Source: Marinobacter persicus (GTDB lineage: Bacteria; Pseudomonadota; Gammaproteobacteria; Pseudomonadales; Oleiphilaceae). Taken from it: a DNA stretch of 37,829 nt. Shown piece by piece: positions 37,752 through 37,829 of this stretch. The position numbers were made by a program, and so were the translations under genes. Each line of letters opens with the position of its first letter. Position 1 is the first letter of the stretch. Location of the stretch: NCBI RefSeq assembly GCF_002934325.1, contig NZ_PTIV01000034.1, forward strand, positions 1-37,829. The letters are read 5' to 3'. The notes below the pieces were generated by a model that saw only the letters and a list, made by a program, of their open reading frames with translations, did no database searches and was not told the origin of the DNA.

Positions 37752-37829
37752 TGCGGACATTCCCAAAAAGAGGCACAATGTGCCAAAGGAGTGTTCATGT
37801 CCAGACGCAGAAAATATAGCCCAGAGTTC
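37752..37829 (+). mobile_element. Left end of an IS3-family insertion sequence (partial)
   Basis: The sequence starting TGCGGACATTCCCAAAAAG has the TG start and inverted-repeat appearance of IS3-family ends. It is followed by GGCACAATGTGCC, then AAAGGAG and a transposase start codon. The exact boundary with tenA (anywhere from about 37735 to 37755) cannot be set without the other end. The element continues beyond the window. Confidence 0.78.
37797..37829 (+). CDS. IS3-family transposase OrfA, first 11 codons
   Basis: ATG after AAAGGAGTGTTC encodes MSRRRKYSPEF up to the window edge, the typical start of IS3-family OrfA (a helix-turn-helix protein that often begins with a basic RRKYSPEFK). It lies in a different frame from tenA. 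Only the start is visible, so subgroup cannot be set. Confidence 0.8.
   Translation, partial: MSRRRKYSPEF

Overview
This window looks like ordinary chromosome from a marine gammaproteobacterium. The protein set (EfpL, zinc-finger thioredoxin TrxC, RadD, ArfB, RlmF, LtaE, and many small DUF families) and the wording of the proteins are most like Marinobacter. That assignment is an inference from recalled families, not from a search. There are no rRNA or tRNA genes, no CRISPR array and no prophage. Genes are densely packed on both strands in short operons. The only mobile DNA is the left end of an IS3-family element at the extreme right edge, where it has cut into a tenA-like thiaminase II gene.

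Layout. 0.1-5.1 kb: efpL, a crotonase, trxC (copy 1), a coiled-coil lipoprotein, a DUF2238 membrane protein, an AEC carrier and a small orphan protein. 5.1-5.6 kb: a gap that holds a GacA-type upstream box and a GGA-rich sequence with the architecture of an RsmY/RsmZ/CsrB regulatory RNA. 5.6-6.7 kb: a secreted ComEA-like helix-hairpin-helix protein, arfB and a small helical protein. 6.7-10.6 kb: a cytosine permease (codB) behind a sigma-54 promoter with an NtrC-like site, then an MFS exporter, a DUF3185 protein and a nucleobase/nucleoside deaminase. 10.6-15.9 kb: a methyltransferase, a 47-residue DUF3096 protein, a flavin split-barrel protein and a three-gene pdhA-pdhB-pdhC operon on the minus strand, then an entericidin-type lipoprotein. 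15.9-25.9 kb: two oxidoreductases, DUF3175, LtaE, an HPP membrane protein, a cytochrome c, a solute-binding protein translationally coupled to an unusual CLC protein, a patatin phospholipase, a coiled-coil exported protein and an SDR. 25.9-32.7 kb: rhodanese, DUF938, a ParD-like/RelE-type toxin-antitoxin pair with a palindromic operator, radD, ytoQ, ychJ, a FrnE-like DsbA protein, DUF2750, and a two-gene unit with a very small 2OG-Fe(II) oxygenase. 32.8-37.8 kb: a P-type cation ATPase, a second trxC, rlmF, and the interrupted tenA with the IS3 end.

Most noteworthy: (1) the probable Gac/Rsm regulatory RNA at about 5388-5539, which no protein-gene scan would show; (2) a CLC protein lacking all four residues that define Cl-/H+ exchange, coupled to an orphan periplasmic binding protein; (3) nitrogen-type (sigma-54) control of the codB cluster; (4) tenA inactivated by an IS3-family element; (5) a 31-bp dispersed repeat carrying a perfect DnaA box, present twice; and (6) a 15-nt exact match to the 16S rRNA 3' end ahead of pdhA. 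Small genes too short for routine ORF calling (entericidin, DUF3096) are listed.
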